Of a stretch of 64,000 nucleotides of DNA, positions 32,232 to 43,850 are shown piece after piece. Within the stretch, counting starts at the first letter, position 1. Each line of letters starts with the position of its first letter. Made by a program: the position numbers and the translations under genes. This DNA is from Fragilaria crotonensis (Eukaryota > Bacillariophyta > Fragilariophyceae > Fragilariales > Fragilariaceae): the NCBI GenBank assembly GCA_022925895.1, contig JAKSYS010000101.1, forward strand, positions 58,042 through 122,041, given 5' to 3'. The notes under the pieces are model-generated. The model did no database searches. It was not told where the DNA came from and saw nothing but the letters and a program-made list of their open reading frames with translations.

Positions 32232-34214
32232 TCACGTGTTGTTCTCATTGGTGGTCCAGGGCATACTGCCCGGGGGGTCGATTGATTCGTCGTATTCGGA
32301 CACTCCTTGCAGCATCGCCCGATACATTTTCCGAATCGACCTTTTTGGAAGGAAAATTTTGGAAGCAGGATCGTCGTCGTCTCCGTCGTCCACCAGCGGG
32401 ATGAGCTCCGTCATTTGACGTGCCAGGTATGACTTTTCAGCTTCTTCGCGTTTTCGCATTTCTGCCTTCATAGCCAATCTCTGCTTGTGATCCTTGATGG
32501 AGTCGAGATCAGTTTCTATTGCGATGTCGTAAATATCCTGCAGTCTCAGAATAGCACTCTTGGCAGCTCGAGCTTGTAACCGTCTGGGACTTGGGTCGAC
32601 ATCTGGCGGAAGAGGATCCATGTGCCCGGCGGCAAAACCCAAGCCAATGCCGAATGTCTGCTGGATAGCAACACCCAGCGGATCTTTATAGCTCCCATTG
32701 TCGTAGTCTTGTTGATGTTCACGAGCCAGATTTTCCATTGCGTCTTGCTTCCATGACGAGCTATCCATCGGATCCACCTGATCTAGCTCTTGCACTTTCT
32801 CTTCGAGATCCTTGGTGTCCCGTTGGAATTGTCGCTTCGACAATTCCAGAAACTTGTCCGGAACACCACCTTCGAAAAACAATTTGTACATACAATCATC
32901 AACCACAGTCATGATAGCCTTAGCCAATCGCATGGAGGGTTGTCGCCAGTTGAGTCGATAGCGCCATTTCGTGACTTTCTGTAGAGCTTTCGGGTCCGAT
33001 ACAAACTTGATGTCCTTGCTTGCCAACGACAAATTATGAGTCTTCTTGATACGAACCAGCCTTAACGCGGCAACAATATGCAACAGTGGAACAGAGGATG
33101 AAATAATCATGGGAAAAAGGACCCATAGCTGGAGCACTTTCACTTTTTTATTGACGCAGTGCCACAATAGCCAACCCGAAACCATGTAAGGGACAAATGC
33201 CAAAATCCTCGTGATCAAACCTAGTATGACGCCTTGAACTGTGGAAGCGTCAGATGATGCAATCGTTCGACGCACATCGCAAAGCGTGATCAACGAAAGA
33301 CAGAGTCCTGATAGAACAACTCGCGGTGAAGTCAACATCATCATTTCCGAGAGATCCGAGGTCAGTCCAACCAAAGAAAATTGAAGCATTCGATTCGAAA
33401 GCTGTAGCAGACTGGATTCAAATCTGTTCTGAGGTCGCACCTGATTTCTTAAGTCGTATAGAAGCGTTGGATACTGGTGCAGTGATGCGATAGCTCCGAG
33501 TCGCGTTGCAAAACGGATCCACGGCCATAACCGAGAATAGGTCTGGGCTGTCTGAAGGAATGTAAACCAAATTCCCAACACAGCCGTGCCTGTCACTGCT
33601 GAAACCCAGTATTCCGAGAGGCTGAGCACCGTATCACGACTGCTTCGACTCTCGGGAGGGTCTAATTGTACGATGGTCGAATATAAACCACGAGCTCGCC
33701 GCGGCGGCAGGACCTCTTCGTGCATTTGTAGCGTTGGCGGAGAGGGCGTGCATAGATTGGCCAGCCATAACAGACGAATTGGAGCAGCAACCACAATCGC
33801 CCAGAACTCAACTCGCGAGGCCATTCCCAGTGAACGGCGTATCCTTGAGAAATTGCTATTCAGAGGCGCCACGGCAGTCAGAAGCAGAGCGGACAGGATT
33901 GGAAGGAGAACAAAGCGTCGGACGTCTTCAAAAAGCGGCCGACGATTTGCAGCAAATGAATTCAACAATTGTCGCCGTTGAATCTCACGGAGTCGGTCGT
34001 CTGCTTGGTCCTTTGCAATGCTCTGTCTCAGTAGGTCTAAATCATTGTATACATTTCGCGCTTGCCATTCTGAGTTGGATGCAGATGCGTAGCGAAATTT
34101 GTGAAGGGGCCCCACAGCCTTTCTTATTGTCGTCGTGGTCAAGGAGTCTATGCGAATTACCAGAGCTAATGTGATTAGGGCCGATGCGTGAGCATACAGC
34201 CGCTTTCTGATCAT
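32232..34214 (-). CDS. Large hypothetical membrane protein with N-terminal signal sequence
   Basis: A 660-codon uninterrupted ORF. The N-terminus (SALITLALVIRIDSL) looks like a signal or anchor. Residues about 100-400 contain several hydrophobic helices, including FVLLPILSALLLTAV, FWAIVVAAPIRLLWLA and ILAFVPYMVSGWLLW. The C-terminal third is soluble and charged, with a probable coiled-coil piece (FQRDTKDLEEKVQELDQ) and an acidic DDGDDDDPAS patch. No family is recognised. The leader followed by a basic stretch might suit targeting to a plastid or the endomembrane system, but there is no clear plastid motif. Confidence 0.75.
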   Translation of the reverse strand: MIRKRLYAHASALITLALVIRIDSLTTTTIRKAVGPLHKFRYASASNSEWQARNVYNDLDLLRQSIAKDQADDRLREIQRRQLLNSFAANRRPLFEDVRRFVLLPILSALLLTAVAPLNSNFSRIRRSLGMASRVEFWAIVVAAPIRLLWLANLCTPSPPTLQMHEEVLPPRRARGLYSTIVQLDPPESRSSRDTVLSLSEYWVSAVTGTAVLGIWFTFLQTAQTYSRLWPWIRFATRLGAIASLHQYPTLLYDLRNQVRPQNRFESSLLQLSNRMLQFSLVGLTSDLSEMMMLTSPRVVLSGLCLSLITLCDVRRTIASSDASTVQGVILGLITRILAFVPYMVSGWLLWHCVNKKVKVLQLWVLFPMIISSSVPLLHIVAALRLVRIKKTHNLSLASKDIKFVSDPKALQKVTKWRYRLNWRQPSMRLAKAIMTVVDDCMYKLFFEGGVPDKFLELSKRQFQRDTKDLEEKVQELDQVDPMDSSSWKQDAMENLAREHQQDYDNGSYKDPLGVAIQQTFGIGLGFAAGHMDPLPPDVDPSPRRLQARAAKSAILRLQDIYDIAIETDLDSIKDHKQRLAMKAEMRKREEAEKSYLARQMTELIPLVDDGDDDDPASKIFLPKRSIRKMYRAMLQGVSEYDESIDPPGSMPWTTNENNT

Positions 34215-35162
34215 AGTTCATCAATGGGTGTGATAAAACTATCTTTGTGCCTGGACAAGCCGATGGTCGAAGTCGCGTTGATCGTCATGGGGGAAGCCGA
34301 TGTCGTCGATGGATGATGGATGGTCATAGCGTGTCGTATCTGGTACAGTACGGCGCAGGTACTCAGTACTCAGTACTCAGGCACCTCTCTGATCGCCCGC
34401 GGCCTGCACGTCGTGCTTCAAGAGGTTGTTTGTAGGATGGCGTCAGTTGAAAACAAACAGATTCCAAACTCCTGCGACTTGAGTCGTGCGGCCCTGGATA
34501 CTGAACATTGAACATGCAATGCGACATGCGACATATGACATGTGACATATATATTCATATGATCCGTTCGTGGTGTTCTGCTGTAGGCGTAGTTGAACCA
34601 GGTCTACCTGGTAATAGTACATACCTGTACTGGAGTATCAATTATCAATATCCTCCGAGTTTTGGTACGGTATTGTACTACTGTACTGCCACAACACATC
34701 GTTCTGCAAATGAAGCGACAAAACCGTCCTCTCGTACCGGAACTCTCCGTTCTTGGTTCATGTGACATGTCCACAAGTCCACGTCACTGAATACTCGCCA
34801 CTCGCCACTCACCAGGAACCAGACACTCCGAGTGATATACAAATGTCATGCTCCTATCTACAATAAATGCAATTACTGGAAATAAGGATATCCAAGGTTT
34901 TACAGAAGAATCGGTTGTAGTCTGGAGTTCCAATACTGGTATGACATAAAGGTTGCTCCAAACAAGTTCAACGGACACATACAAAGCGCTGAGTACAAAG
35001 GTACCACCGGTATTGGGCTCCGAAACAGGTCATCCCGGCAAGCCTCAATCGTGTTTTTGAAGTATGCTACTACAGTACCAATCTCTACCGTAGTATCACC
35101 TGATACCTCATACTGTACCAGAGACACGATGAACGGACGAGGATCCCACGATAGGCAAGACC
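34215..35162. other. Intergenic, GTAC-rich
   Basis: No supported gene. It has short direct repeats (ACTCAGTACTCAGTACTCAG near 34361-34380; GACATGCGACATATGACATG near 34520-34545) and many GTAC motifs. Confidence 0.5.
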
Positions 35163-35582
35163 TTGGGCAAGATTCCCAGCAACAAGATCATAATTTTCTG
35201 GAGCAACCGAAATCGAAGTAACAAGACCATGAACGCGTTCAAAATCCAACTTGCCAACATGAGCCGCCAGGAATTAGATGACCTCCGCACACTTCTCCTC
35301 ATAACTCTGGGTCAACAGCATTCAACTCGACGCTTGATGTTTGAGTACGAAGTGGAGGGAGATGACAGTGATCCAAGACTTGACCTGCAAGAAGAAAAAC
35401 ATAAGGGTCTGTCGCCCAGAAGTTTGACAAGGAGTAGGTTCGAGTTTAGGGAAGCCAAAGAGGATCTCATGAGGCGACTGGCATGTACAAGAGACACCAG
35501 AATCACGCGTCTTCCTTCCTTGAAAGACTTGGAAGGACGAGATTGCTCGAAGATGCATGCAACCAGTATGATTGGCCGCTGA
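35163..35582 (+). CDS. Small hypothetical protein
   Basis: A 139-codon ORF, hydrophilic and charged. Its helix-like part NAFKIQLANMSRQELDDLRTLLL is protein-like and is followed by an Arg/Glu-rich segment. The likely start is the inner Met at about 35229. No family is recognised, and its surroundings on both sides are non-coding. Antisense frames overlap it, so confidence is modest. Confidence 0.35.
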   Translation: MGKIPSNKIIIFWSNRNRSNKTMNAFKIQLANMSRQELDDLRTLLLITLGQQHSTRRLMFEYEVEGDDSDPRLDLQEEKHKGLSPRSLTRSRFEFREAKEDLMRRLACTRDTRITRLPSLKDLEGRDCSKMHATSMIGR

Positions 35583-36050
35583 ATTCAAGTAGCCCCCAAT
35601 TGTAAAGTGTAACTATTTAAAAAATTCTCGACAAATGGTGCCAGCTCTGAAACCCGATGGGTAGTAAGCCACAAACTATTGAGATCAAGTAGCAAATTGA
35701 CCACGACCACCAGCATCGTTCATAATATTTAAGTGTTGTGGTCCCAGACGTCCAGGGCTTTGAGTGTTTAGCTACAATATATATGGCATATGTATCATGT
35801 CATATATATGATGTACAGAACGCTATAGACATGGTGTCCTTCCTTAGTGCTGAACCATATCAGGGAGTGAGGCACGGCAAACTGCAAACTGTGTGAAGGA
35901 TCATGTACACCTCGTTGCGGTTACCAAGCAGATGTCTACAGGTATGGCTGGGTGCATATTTTGGGTACACTAGGTAGCCTGACGTAGGCCTGGTACAGAG
36001 CTAGCATCGAAGATGTACTAAGTCTACGGAAAACGTACTGGATCAAGATT
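35583..36050. other. Intergenic downstream of the transposase
   Basis: Contains TATATATGGCATATGTATCATGTCATATATATG near 35778-35810, an imperfect palindrome. No inverted repeat matching the other side of the transposase gene was found. Confidence 0.4.
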
Positions 36051-39000
36051 CTAATCAGGATTCATAACAAACTTGAAATCAAAGTCCATAACACATCGAT
36101 GTGTTCTGAACTTCGCAAGCAGCTTCTCCAGTCCGACAGGACCATATTTGGAGCAGTCCTGTTGTATTTCAGCGCTAACTTGACCGGTATCAATGGCATG
36201 ATAAGCAACAAGGTATTGTCGTGCTCGTCTTGCGAACTTTCGAATGCGTTCGACTGAAATGACTTGTGCCGACAAACAATGTCTAACACTCGCAACAAAA
36301 TTTTCTTTTCCTTTCTTTTCTTTCAGAGCAAGATTACAATAGGCACCTTTGCTACATGCCCACATATATTCCACTCCTTCACCGGCAATTTCGGCGTGAC
36401 ATTTGGGAGTCAACATGACTTCCACACCAAGCTTTGTTCCGATGTGCTCCATCATTCCTTCCTCATTCAAGAAATCAGGGCACATCGCCATAAGATGGCG
36501 TAAACTGAAGCTCACATCCACGATGCCGAGCTCATTTTTCCTACCAGTAAGTGTGTAGCTTGACAGCTCATTTGTGTTGATGAATCCGCGTTCCCACAAA
36601 ACCTGAAGCAATCCCTTTGCCTTTCCCACCCAGCCTTCCTTGATTCGAGGAACCTCACGATTCGTCAGAATGCCGTTGTTCAAACACAACGCAACCAATT
36701 CCTTTTTATTCTTCCCTTTGGTGTTAATTCCTTTGCCATGTAGCTCAAGGATTAATTCGGATTTGTTTCTTGCAACGAGCAATGGATTGCCGTCGAGATC
36801 TTTGTCAAGGCGACTCAGAATTCGATCGTTCGGAGAAAGCCAGAATGGACCGACATCTGTTTCCGTGAACGTTAATTGTTGCGTTTGACCAGGTTCAAGG
36901 ATACGAGTATAGGGACCAAGGAAACCAGCCTCCCTCTCGATTACAGTTGGGTGCATGGCTGGGCATTTGCCGCCGAATGATTTATTCATTCTTGACGCAT
37001 TCAAGCCATCAGGGCGCTGTTTTGCATGCCCCGACGAATGGTCAAATAAAAATACGAAGTGATAGAGTGGATGCATAACCTTGAGACAATCGACCACGTC
37101 TTCAAATTGTAGGACCATGTGGTTGTAGTCCCAGTAACCGTCTTTGTTTTCTCCGTAGTCAAAGTAAGTTAGGAAAGGCGACTTGCCCGTAGAAAGCTGT
37201 GGTTTCATGGACGAGCCATACACTTCCATCGCTGCTTCCTCGTCTGCATATCTGGATCCGAACCGTCTCTCGTTAGCAAGATCTAGTGTCCGTTGATCTA
37301 ATTCTTGAAGTAAACCGTATTCCCTGCTGATAAAAGAGGATATCATAACACCTGCGCCTTCGTCCTTTGGGAGGAGAGGGCGCTCACCCTTGGGGCCTGT
37401 CCACATCTTTGAAAGAAATGAGAATTGCTTAAAGATTGCCTCGTCTTGCCCGATAAACATGACTATTGGCTTGTCGATGTCTCTTCGCACACTCAACTGT
37501 GCTCCGAATGACCCAACGCAATCGCCCAACTTATCACAGGGAATGGCGTCAATATGATATTCCACCATTTCGACGTCATCGCTAGGATCAACATATCTAT
37601 AACCACAGTTTTTTGCAACTAAATCTTGAGCCTCTAATACCTTAGATGCTACAAGACTTAGCTGAATCCAACGATAAGCCTGAATCTCGTGAGCAAGGTA
37701 TCGCTTTGTGAAAACAGGTCGATACGCAATTGTTTCTGGCTTCTCGTGTCCGTCAACGAAATAATGCTTGCTCCGATTTTTATATCGGAAACCGACCGCT
37801 TGCATCCATCTCAAAACCGTTGCGATGGATACTCTGGACAAACCATAACTTTGAAGGAAGTCTTTCGTATCATCAGAGACAAGCTCATCCGCAGGAGGCC
37901 GCAGCAGTAAAACATTGTTGTCGTGTTGTTCAAGTTCCTGGGTGCCTCTCTCTACTCTGGCCATCATTATCGGAATCAATGTGTCCAGTACATACGTGTG
38001 CATCCTCTCAACCGACAATTCTTTTAATATGCTCACCCCATGCTGCTTGAAAGCATTCATTGCATCCGGATTCTCGATAAAAAATGGAGGCAACCGACTC
38101 TTCGGAACTGGAGACTTAATGAATACGCCTTTCGGGCTGTAAGCCAATCGTCGGTGCCACCTTGCCAATGGCCGCCAATGCGAGTACGTTTCGATCCCAA
38201 TATCGTTCATCAACATAATGGCATGCTCAATACATTGCTGCCAAGTCCATCTTGCGTTATCGGTCACCTCGTTCACAAATTTACGCAAGGCACAGGCAAG
38301 GTACATGCTCCTGTGCCGTATAAGAAAGATTTCGTGTTCCGAACACAAATCATCTTGATCGCCGCCATCCACTAACTCTCTCCAATCAGCAGCGAAACAA
38401 TTGATTTTCCAGCTTCTCAATTCGATCAAGAACAATGCTCCGCACGTCACAGTCAACGCCATTCAACAATTTTGGAGCAAAGAGCTTTCTGGAATCTCCG
38501 GATTCCCAGTACGAGGTCGAAGAAAGCGGCAACGGTACTTCCTCTGCTATCACTGACAATATACGAGAAGTGCTGGATGGCTCTTCCATCTGTTGGTTTT
38601 CATTTCCAATTGTTCGTGGGTGATCTGTGCCATCAGCATCAAAAATCTTGCGCTTCTTATTTGTACTGGCAGAAACTTCGTCAGGAGAAAAATATCGCGA
38701 GGACGTGAAGTTCACATGTTGTCGTGTTCTTGGAGGTAACACCATCGATGCGTTTTGCTCCTTCCAAACTAGGGAATTTGATGTTGTTGGGTATGATTGA
38801 GGGACTGTCCTTGCAGTAACCTGAAAGAAATCGTACTTCACCTGCTTTCCGTCTTCCCTTGTCTTGAAGTCATGCCGAAAGAGCTTGAGTTGTTCATCAC
38901 CGCTGGCGCCCACAAAAATGTTACCTTCAATAGACTTCTCGTGGTACTCCTTGCCCACAACACGCAGAAGCTCTGACTTTTTGATCTCCATCTCGCCTTC

Positions 39001-39201
39001 AAGTTGGTATCTTGTATTCACTTCATCGACCAATATGTGCGCTTGCCACCAAATGTCGTGCAATCTTGTATCTTGAAAAACAGCGTTGAAACTGGCGACC
39101 ACAAACTGATTACGCGTCCGATTTCCGTGGAGCTTCAGCGTGTTTCTATTCATGATGTACAAGGCAACGACGTTTTTGCAAGAAGCTCCACGGTATATCA
39201 A
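36051..39201 (-). mobile_element. DDE-superfamily transposase gene (IS630/Tc1-like type) with SAP-like motif
   Basis: Two overlapping frames (39201-38386, 271 codons, and 38462-36051, 803 codons) form one protein of about 1050 residues if one A is added to the A-run complementary to 38405-38408. The N-terminal part may bind DNA. The catalytic core has IVMFIGQDEAIFKQ (first Asp) and FVFLFDHSSGHAKQRPDGLN (second Asp with H), as in IS630/Tc1-like DDE enzymes. Later, ELILELHGKGINTKGKNKKE looks like a SAP motif. Proteins of this type are numerous in diatoms and some other protists (recalled). Flanking terminal inverted repeats were not found, so it may be a domesticated or old copy. The core frame is uninterrupted. 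Confidence 0.7.
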
Positions 39202-39661
39202 GGATTGGTTTAGATGTGCACCGCCATGGTTGATTGATTGAGAAGCAAGTGATGCAGCGAGTTAATCTATTTCCAATACGCGCGCGCTTAAAAAATAGTG
39301 GTACTAGTACGTAGCGCTCTACCTCGCGAATCCTCCTTGTGAACCCAGCCATAGTGCCCGAAAGGAAAGGCAAGCCCAGCCCTCCCTTCGCACCTCGAAA
39401 CCAGATTCCGTCTGTCTTTCAACTCGATTCTACTGAGTAGAGTACTGGAGTTGCTTTCTCCAGTACCGTACCAGGTACCATCATAGTACATGTACATAAA
39501 TACAGAATATGAATACAGAGTCCGAGGACGTGTACATTGTACCTGTACAGTACATATGACATACAAGGTACAAGGTACAAGTACACAAAGAGTACTCGTA
39601 GGGGAATTGTGCCATTTCACGCAAAACGAAGGCGTTGGGCGTGCGAAGGTTGTGAACGACC
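39202..39661. other. Intergenic between transposase and FAAL genes
   Basis: The part 39430-39600 is dense in GTACAAGGTACAAGTAC-type motifs. A long minus-strand frame crossing here (39288-40022) is a shadow of the FAAL gene. Confidence 0.5.
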
Positions 39662-41867
39662 ATGACGACAGCATGTGAGCTTCTTCTCGACCGATTGGAG
39701 CGAAATGCTGCCAAGCATCCCAACAAGATGGCTGTGACCTTTCTGACGAGTGGACCAGACGGAGGAAAGGTCGAACAGGCGCTGACATATCAAGAACTTT
39801 CAGCAAGACTCTTTGACATTGCGTGTCGCCTTCAATCGGAAGGAATTCAACCGGGCGACCGGGCCGTCTTGGTGTATCCTCCTTCCTTGGACTACATGGT
39901 AGCATTTCTCGCGTGTCTAAAGGCTGGCATTGTAGCAGTCCCTGTGTTTCCGCCCAACCCGTCGCGACGGGGATACCCTTGCCATGTTCTCCAGCATAGT
40001 TGCTTCCAGCAGGGCGACGCATGCGCTAACGAGCACTTCGTACAATCATCTGAAGAAATTAGCTGGTATCAAAGAGGCAGTTGCGCGCTTGAATCGTCCA
40101 ACTGGGGCTTGGCCTGACAATCTCAAGTGGATCGCTACCAATGACGGGAAAACGGTGAATGTAACAAAACCCACTTTTCGGCTGCCGACCTCCGCAGACA
40201 TTGCCTTTTTGCAATTCACATCCGGTTCGACGTCGGAACCCAAGGGAGTCATGATTACCCATGGCAACTTGGCTCACAACCTTACTATAATCACCAACGA
40301 ACTTAAGGCTGGTGGTGATACTGTAGTTGTGTCGTGGCTACCTCAATACCACGATATGGGTTTGATTGGATCCTATCTAGGAGTGCTGTATTGTGGGGGA
40401 TGCGGATACTACATGTCGCCACTCTCCTTTCTTCAGCGACCTTCGATATGGATCGAAGCAGTCTCCAAGTACAAGGCAACGCACTTGCAGGCCCCAAATT
40501 TTGCCTTCAAATTGTCGGCTCGGAAATTCCAGGCCTCGATAACGCCCAGTCCCTTGGATCTTTCCAGTGTCCGTCATGTTATTAATGCTGCAGAGCCAGT
40601 CACCGAGGATGCCATTAATTCCTTTGTCAAAACCTTTGGCCCCTATGGTTTCTCCGAAGCCGCCATGTTTCCAACGTACGGTCTGGCTGAGCACACTGTT
40701 TTTGTTTGCTCCGGAGGAAAGCAACGCTTGACGGTTGACAAGACCAAACTCGAGTTGGACCGAATCGTTGAGGAGACTGCTTCGTCCGAAAACTCGAGTC
40801 GCCTTATCGGGTGTGGCTTCCCTGCCAGTCAAGGTGTCGACGTTCGAATTGTCGACCATGAAACAGGTGCCGAGCTTGACGAGGACAAGGTCGGAGAAAT
40901 CTGGATCCAATCTGCCAGCAAGGCTGCAGGTTACTTTGAAAAGCCGCAGGAGACTAAGGACGATTTCCATGCCACGTTGAAGGGCGACACTGAAGGCCGT
41001 TATTTGCGAAGCGGTGATATCGGTTTCTTGCATAAAAAGGAGCTTTTCATCTGTGGGCGCTTGAAAGACTTGATAATCGTCGGCGGTCGTAACTACTACC
41101 CTCAGGACTTGGAAGCAACTGCCGAAGAAGCGTTTCCCGCACTCCGACCCGGATGTTCGGCTGCCTTTACGGTTGATCCAACCGCAAAAGGAGGAGAGGA
41201 AATTGCCATGGTTCTAGAGTTGAGGGAAGTACCGAAGGATATAAAAGGTACTTGTGAACCCCTGGTCGAAACGATCAGAACTGTCATTTTGCAGGAGCAC
41301 TCACTTCGGCTAGCTGACATTGTCTTGTTGAAGCCCAAGAGTGTGCCCAAAACTACGAGTGGAAAGATCGCACGTTCGTGGTGCAGGAAAGGCTATTTGG
41401 CAAACACTTTAAGTGTTGTTTACCGAAAGGATTACAAGACGAATGAAACATCAATGGAGGTGGAGGACCAAGCAGAGGCAATAAATGATGATGAAGTAAA
41501 CAAGCTTCGAAGTATGGACAGAAAGGAACTCTTGATGAAGCTCAAGTGCGACCTGGCGAAAATAGCTAGTTCATCACCAGAAGTCATTCCCACCAATGTC
41601 GCCATCGCGACGCTTCTTGACAGTCTGAGTGTTTCTCAGTTTAAGGGACAACTGGAAGCACGCTACGCTGTGTCAAAACTCTCGGATGAGTACTTGTTTC
41701 GCGAGACGTGTACCTTGAACAAGTTGGTGGAAGTGGTGCGGCTAGGGTATGCTCCGGACGACGGAGATGGGCAAGGCGCGGCGGCAACCTCGGTAGCCCA
41801 GCAGGGACCGGGAGGCCTTGCTGGAGCTCTGGGATGTCCTCCTGGTGTTGTGTGTGCCATTTTATGA
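39662..41867 (+). CDS. Fatty-acyl-AMP ligase (FAAL)-like protein with acyl-carrier domain and C-terminal CaaX box
   Basis: The adenylation domain starts with LTYQELSARLFDIACRLQ. It has the phosphate-loop motif FTSGSTSEPKGVMITH (near 40215), SWLPQYHDMGLIG, the motif YLRSGDIGFLHKKELFICGRLKD, and NYYPQDLEATAE. These are the FAAL/FACL hallmarks. FAALs make acyl-adenylates and pass the acyl group to a carrier protein. A C-terminal region (about residues 640-700) contains TLLDSLSVSQF, an acyl-carrier DSL motif whose Ser would carry phosphopantetheine. The protein ends CAIL, a CaaX motif. The frame changes once near 39969-39972, where four G should probably be three. Length is about 735 residues. 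The source of acyl chains is unknown. Confidence 0.85.
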
Positions 41868-42667
41868 GTTATCCAATCGCTACCGACGGAAAGTCTATAT
41901 GAATAGAATCTTGCTCCTTATCCAACTTTACTCTGGTTGCTGAGCAGGAGCTTTCGTGCAATCATCGGCATGCGACCTTTTTCGTAGATAAACTTCGTGT
42001 CCGTGGTCGAACCTACATTAGCGCCGGGAAGCTCCGGTAAATGAAGGGGAAACAATGGAGCCAAGAGATCTCCTCGTACATTGCACGTTTGCCGGACCTT
42101 CCAACACCAACTCTCGGCTCTACGGTAGGAGTACTACATAGGACTACTCGAGTACCGGTAGAAGGTGACAACGGGTACGTACTTGTATTTGTACTCTTGT
42201 ACTGGAGTACTACAGAAAACTGAAAACACTCCTGAATGGTTATCTCCTGCTGGGATGGTGTATAGTGTACAGTAAAGTACATCCTTACTCTACCAGTGTG
42301 CTGGTAGTGTAGATTTCAATACAATTACTCATACCGGAGTAATTGTACTGGCACAGTAGTGTCAGACAGGTTACCAGCTACAGTACTTGTAGCCCATGAA
42401 TCGCACCCAGTCCCGAATCCCGAAGAAAGCAATCGAGGTTGCGAATGGAGCTCGCGAATGAGAAGAGACATGTGGTTCCGTATGACTCAATCTACTGTAG
42501 ATTCTCGTGCTGAGAATTGAGGGTCATCGTTGTGTAGTGTCCCGTATCTTGTCTCTTGTCTCAAGGTGGAGTCGGTATCGGCATGGCCAATGCGTGCTTG
42601 CAAAAACCGTGACTTTCTCAAGTCTCACTATCCCTTGCAATCGCACAACTTTCGTTAATCAATCAAA
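41868..42667. other. Intergenic upstream of NRS/ER
   Basis: No gene seen. 42120-42390 is rich in GTAC and AGTACT motifs. A region of about 250 bp before the NRS/ER start lacks them and is presumably its promoter and 5' UTR. Confidence 0.45.
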
Positions 42668-43850
42668 ATGGTTGAAGCAAAGCCTCTTACGTGTGTCATC
42701 ATCTACGGAGGAAAGACCGGATGGATCGGAGGGTTGATGCAGAAGCTCATCGAGAAGGAATATCGTAAGTTTGATTGTCAGCGAGAAGTCATCAGCGAAT
42801 GTGACCTGGCACTGCTGGGGTCAACAATCGGATCCTCGCCACCCTAAGAACTGATGCGGGGGACTCGTTGGAACATGATGTGTAGCTGCGTCTTAGATAC
42901 CATGTTTCGCGCATCTAACTGCCATTGATCCACTTGCCTGGCGCGTTGCTTCGTAGAGAACTCTGGCTTTCTAACCCTTGGGTTGCATCGCAGCTGATGT
43001 CAAGGTTTTCCCTTCTAACGTTCGGGTAGAGAATCGCGAAGACGTCGCCAAGGAACTCGACGAGATCCAGCCTTCTCATGCGCTCATGGCTGCCGGTATC
43101 ACCGGTCGTCCCAACATTGATTGGTGCGAGGACCACAAACCTGATACCATCCGTACCAATGTTATTGGAACCTTGAACGTTGCTGACTTGTGCATGTTGC
43201 GAGGTATTCACTGCACTGTCTACGCTACCGGTTGCATCTTCAAGTACGACGATGCTCACCCCCTGGGATCTGGGATCGGTTTCACTGAAGAAGATGTTCC
43301 AAACTTCGATGGATCCTTTTACAGTCAGACAAAGGGTTATATGGAGCCTATGCTCAAGTGTTACCCGAATTGCCTTGTTCTCCGAGTTCGTATGCCTGTC
43401 TCAGACGACTTGATCCACCGCAATTTTGTGACCAAAATTGTAAAGTATGAAAAGGTGGTCAACATTCCGAACTCGATGACGATTCTCCACGAGATGCTTC
43501 CAGCGTCGTTGGCCATGGCCATCAAGGGTCTCACTGGTGTCTACAACTTTACCAACCCTGGAGTTATTTCGCACAATGAAGTGTTGGACTTGTACACCAA
43601 GTACATCGATCCTACTTATACCTACACAAATTTCACTGAGGAGGAACAAAGCCTTGTCATTAAAGCTCCACGATCCAACAACGAACTCGACACCACTAAG
43701 TTGATGAGAGATGTGCCAGAAGGGATTGAAATTAACGACATCAAGGTTGCTTTCGAAAAGTGTTTCCAGCGAATGCAGGTGAACTTGACGGAAATGGGAT
43801 GGCTCCCCGACAATATGCCAGCGGAGTTCCTTCGAGCACCGAAGGAATAA
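42668..43850 (+). CDS. NRS/ER: Bifunctional 4-keto-6-deoxy-glucose 3,5-epimerase/4-reductase (NRS/ER, rhamnose synthesis), one intron
   Basis: Exon 1 (42668-42764) encodes a Rossmann start, VIIYGGKTGWIGGLMQKL. Intron 42765-42993 (GTAAGT..CGCAG) is followed by exon 2. Exon 2 contains AAGITGRPNIDWCEDHK, NVIGTLNVADLC, YATGCIFKYD, PLGSGIGFTEEDVPNF and YSQTKGYME (the YxxxK active site). VVNIPNSMTILHEMLP and LTGVYNFTNPGVISHNE follow. This is the order of plant NRS/ER, which turns NDP-4-keto-6-deoxyglucose into NDP-L-rhamnose. The spliced length is 317 residues, near the plant enzymes' ~300. The 4,6-dehydratase is not in this window. Confidence 0.92.
42765..42993 (+). other. Intron in NRS/ER
   Basis: 229 bp, longer than the other introns here. 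C|GTAAGT donor and TCGCAG acceptor, with the frame kept across the join. Confidence 0.85.

Noticed and set aside
35163-35590. Two minus-strand frames over 35312-35588
   Set aside because: Antisense to the small plus-strand ORF with less protein-like composition.
38386-38462. Programmed -1 frameshift joining the two transposase frames
   Set aside because: The site is a plain A-run without a canonical slippery heptamer, and identical single-base breaks occur in host genes, so a sequence error is more likely.
39288-40022. 244-codon minus-strand ORF, and the 218-codon one at 40377-41033
   Set aside because: Shadows of the FAAL gene; no motifs of their own.
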